This document shows positions 5,147-6,421 of a stretch of 6,421 bases of DNA, in pieces (position 1 is the first letter of the stretch; each line of letters starts with the position of its first letter). The DNA lies in the NCBI GenBank assembly GCA_009924885.1, contig RFQS01000127.1:1-6421 (forward strand), written 5' to 3'. Under the pieces are notes generated by a model. The model was not told the origin of the DNA. It worked only from the letters and a program-made list of their open reading frames with translations, and did not search any database. The position numbers and the translations under genes are program-made. Origin of the DNA: Pseudomonadota bacterium (GTDB lineage Bacteria; Cyanobacteriota; Vampirovibrionia; LMEP-6097).

Positions 5147-6421
5147 AATTCGGTAGTAGTCTCTTTCTTGTCTTTTTTAGCTACTAGTTCTAAATCCCAA
5201 AGAGCGATTTGATCTAGTAAACTATTCGCAACAGGTTTTAAAGTAGGATTAGCATTCTTCAAAACTTCTACAGCTTTCATTAATTGCTTATCTTTACCAT
5301 CTTCTGGAATTCTCGTACCGAAAGGAGCATTAATATCAAAGAACCATGGTCCACGACTATTTTCATAATCATACTTCTCTAAACTAACCTCATAGTCTGG
5401 TTTTATACCTTTTTTATTAATATCCGTCTTATCTGGCGTTAAATACTTTGCAATAGTCACATTAATACCGCTACCATTCTCTAATTTATTAATAGCTTGA
5501 ACTAAGCCTTTACCAAAGGTCGTAGAGCCGACTAGCTCTGCTCGATTATTATCTCTTAAAGCACCACTAAAGATCTCACTTGCACTTGCGCTACTACCAT
5601 TAATTAAAACCACCATAGGCTTATCAGTAGTAACCACTTTTCTTGCTTTAAATGAATTTATATAATTATTTTTATTAACAGTACTTACTATAACTCCATC
5701 TTCTAGAAACATGTCAGAGATTACCATCGCATTATTAAGTAAACCACCTGGGTTATTTCTAAGATCTATAATATAAGCCTTAGCTGATTTATCTAAATTA
5801 TTGAATGCCGCAAGAACTTCTCCTACCGTATCTTTCGAGATAAAAGTACTTAAACGAACATAACCAATATCATCAAAAATAATCTTAGCTTGTCCATCTG
5901 GAATAGCTTTGATAGGTATTCTATCTCGCTCAATAATTTTAGTAAATTTAAGTTTCTCTCTCTGCATCAAAAGCTTTACCTTAGTTCCAGCTGGACCTCT
6001 AATACGCTTTGCCGCTTCTTCAATTGATAAACCAGAAGTGTTTTTATCATCTATTTCAAGAATTAAATCATTAGGTCTAAGATCCGCTTTAGAGGCTGGT
6101 GTCCCTTCTATAGGTGCTATAACAATTACACGCTGTTCTTTATCTAAACCTATTTGAATGCCAATACCTGTAAGCTCAGCCTCTATGGACTCCTTCTCCT
6201 CATCAAAAGCTTTCTTATCTAGAAACCTAGTATATCTATCTCCTAGACTCGCAACCATAGTCTCTATGGCTTTATTAGCATCTGCTTCAGTATGAATATA
6301 CTCATCATAGCGGTGACGCCATATATTCCAGTCCTGACCATTAAAAGAAGAGTCAACGTAATCTTTCTGGATAATCAGCCAAACCTTATCATAGAGATCT
6401 ATATATGGTGATTTAGTATCA
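5137..6421 (-). CDS. ctpA: Carboxyl-terminal processing protease, S41 family (partial, N-terminus off right edge)
   Basis: This is a periplasmic or lumenal serine protease that trims or degrades exported proteins from their C-termini. 427 residues are in the window, and the frame stays open to the right edge. The ATG at 6258 is internal, because family-conserved sequence lies upstream of it (DLYDKVWLIIQKDYVD, then FNGQDW with R and Y downstream, a cyanobacterial CtpA pattern). The start and signal peptide are therefore missing. Order: N-terminal helical region 6420 to about 6180; PDZ domain about 6170-5935 (GIGIQIG, then DLRPNDLILEIDD); S41 core from about 5880, with YVRLSTF and DLRNNPGGLL. 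The catalytic dyad is intact: Ser (codon 5586-5584) in SSASASE and Lys (codon 5511-5509) in TFGKG, 25 residues apart as in E. coli Prc. The tail is long and Lys-rich, ending KKETTTELKK. The gene converges on the repeat-protein gene, with 24 bp between the stop codons. Confidence 0.95.
   Translation of the reverse strand, partial: DTKSPYIDLYDKVWLIIQKDYVDSSFNGQDWNIWRHRYDEYIHTEADANKAIETMVASLGDRYTRFLDKKAFDEEKESIEAELTGIGIQIGLDKEQRVIVIAPIEGTPASKADLRPNDLILEIDDKNTSGLSIEEAAKRIRGPAGTKVKLLMQREKLKFTKIIERDRIPIKAIPDGQAKIIFDDIGYVRLSTFISKDTVGEVLAAFNNLDKSAKAYIIDLRNNPGGLLNNAMVISDMFLEDGVIVSTVNKNNYINSFKARKVVTTDKPMVVLINGSSASASEIFSGALRDNNRAELVGSTTFGKGLVQAINKLENGSGINVTIAKYLTPDKTDINKKGIKPDYEVSLEKYDYENSRGPWFFDINAPFGTRIPEDGKDKQLMKAVEVLKNANPTLKPVANSLLDQIALWDLELVAKKDKKETTTELKK

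Noticed and set aside
5909..6157. Plus-strand open frame of 82 codons
   Set aside because: It is antisense to the PDZ domain of the S41 protease.

Overview
The window is AT-rich (roughly one third G+C by eye) bacterial chromosome with tightly packed genes. No mobile element, RNA gene or CRISPR array is visible. Two proteins point to a lineage near the Cyanobacteria. One is a carboxyl-terminal processing protease whose N-terminal helical part (W...YVD..FN..DW...R..Y) reads like cyanobacterial CtpA. The other is a cell-wall amidase carrying several AMIN domains. With the low G+C and the presence of arginine biosynthesis, a non-photosynthetic relative such as Vampirovibrionia/Melainabacteria is my best guess. 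This is inference from protein flavour, not from a marker gene.

Layout, left to right. (1) Minus strand, 2808 to 1 and running off the left edge: one uninterrupted frame of 936 codons. It encodes a 12-helix major facilitator transporter of the fosmidomycin-resistance (FSR) type, then a thirteenth hydrophobic segment that looks like a Sec signal peptide, then three AMIN domains, a Pro/Thr-rich linker and a zinc-dependent N-acetylmuramoyl-L-alanine amidase domain (Amidase_3). I checked the frame in 60-base blocks and found no stop codon between transporter and amidase. (2) A 48-bp divergent spacer. (3) Plus strand, 2857-3954: argC, a complete arginine-biosynthesis reductase with a GTG start. 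(4) A 135-bp spacer with a short direct repeat, a weak hairpin and a possible gene remnant on the minus strand. (5) Plus strand, 4090-5112: an unrecognised 340-residue soluble protein built around two copies of a helical repeat. (6) A short convergent gap with a probable intrinsic terminator. (7) Minus strand, 6421 to 5137 and open at the right edge: the S41-family protease CtpA.

Functionally, two of the four genes act at the cell envelope. The amidase cuts the peptide stems off peptidoglycan, and CtpA trims or degrades exported proteins. argC is a housekeeping gene with no obvious link to either. The notable point is the transporter-amidase frame. If it is one polypeptide, it ties a membrane carrier to a periplasmic wall hydrolase with consistent topology. 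If it is two proteins, they come from a stop-less same-frame arrangement with an internal start. The repeat protein is the second item that no family I know explains.
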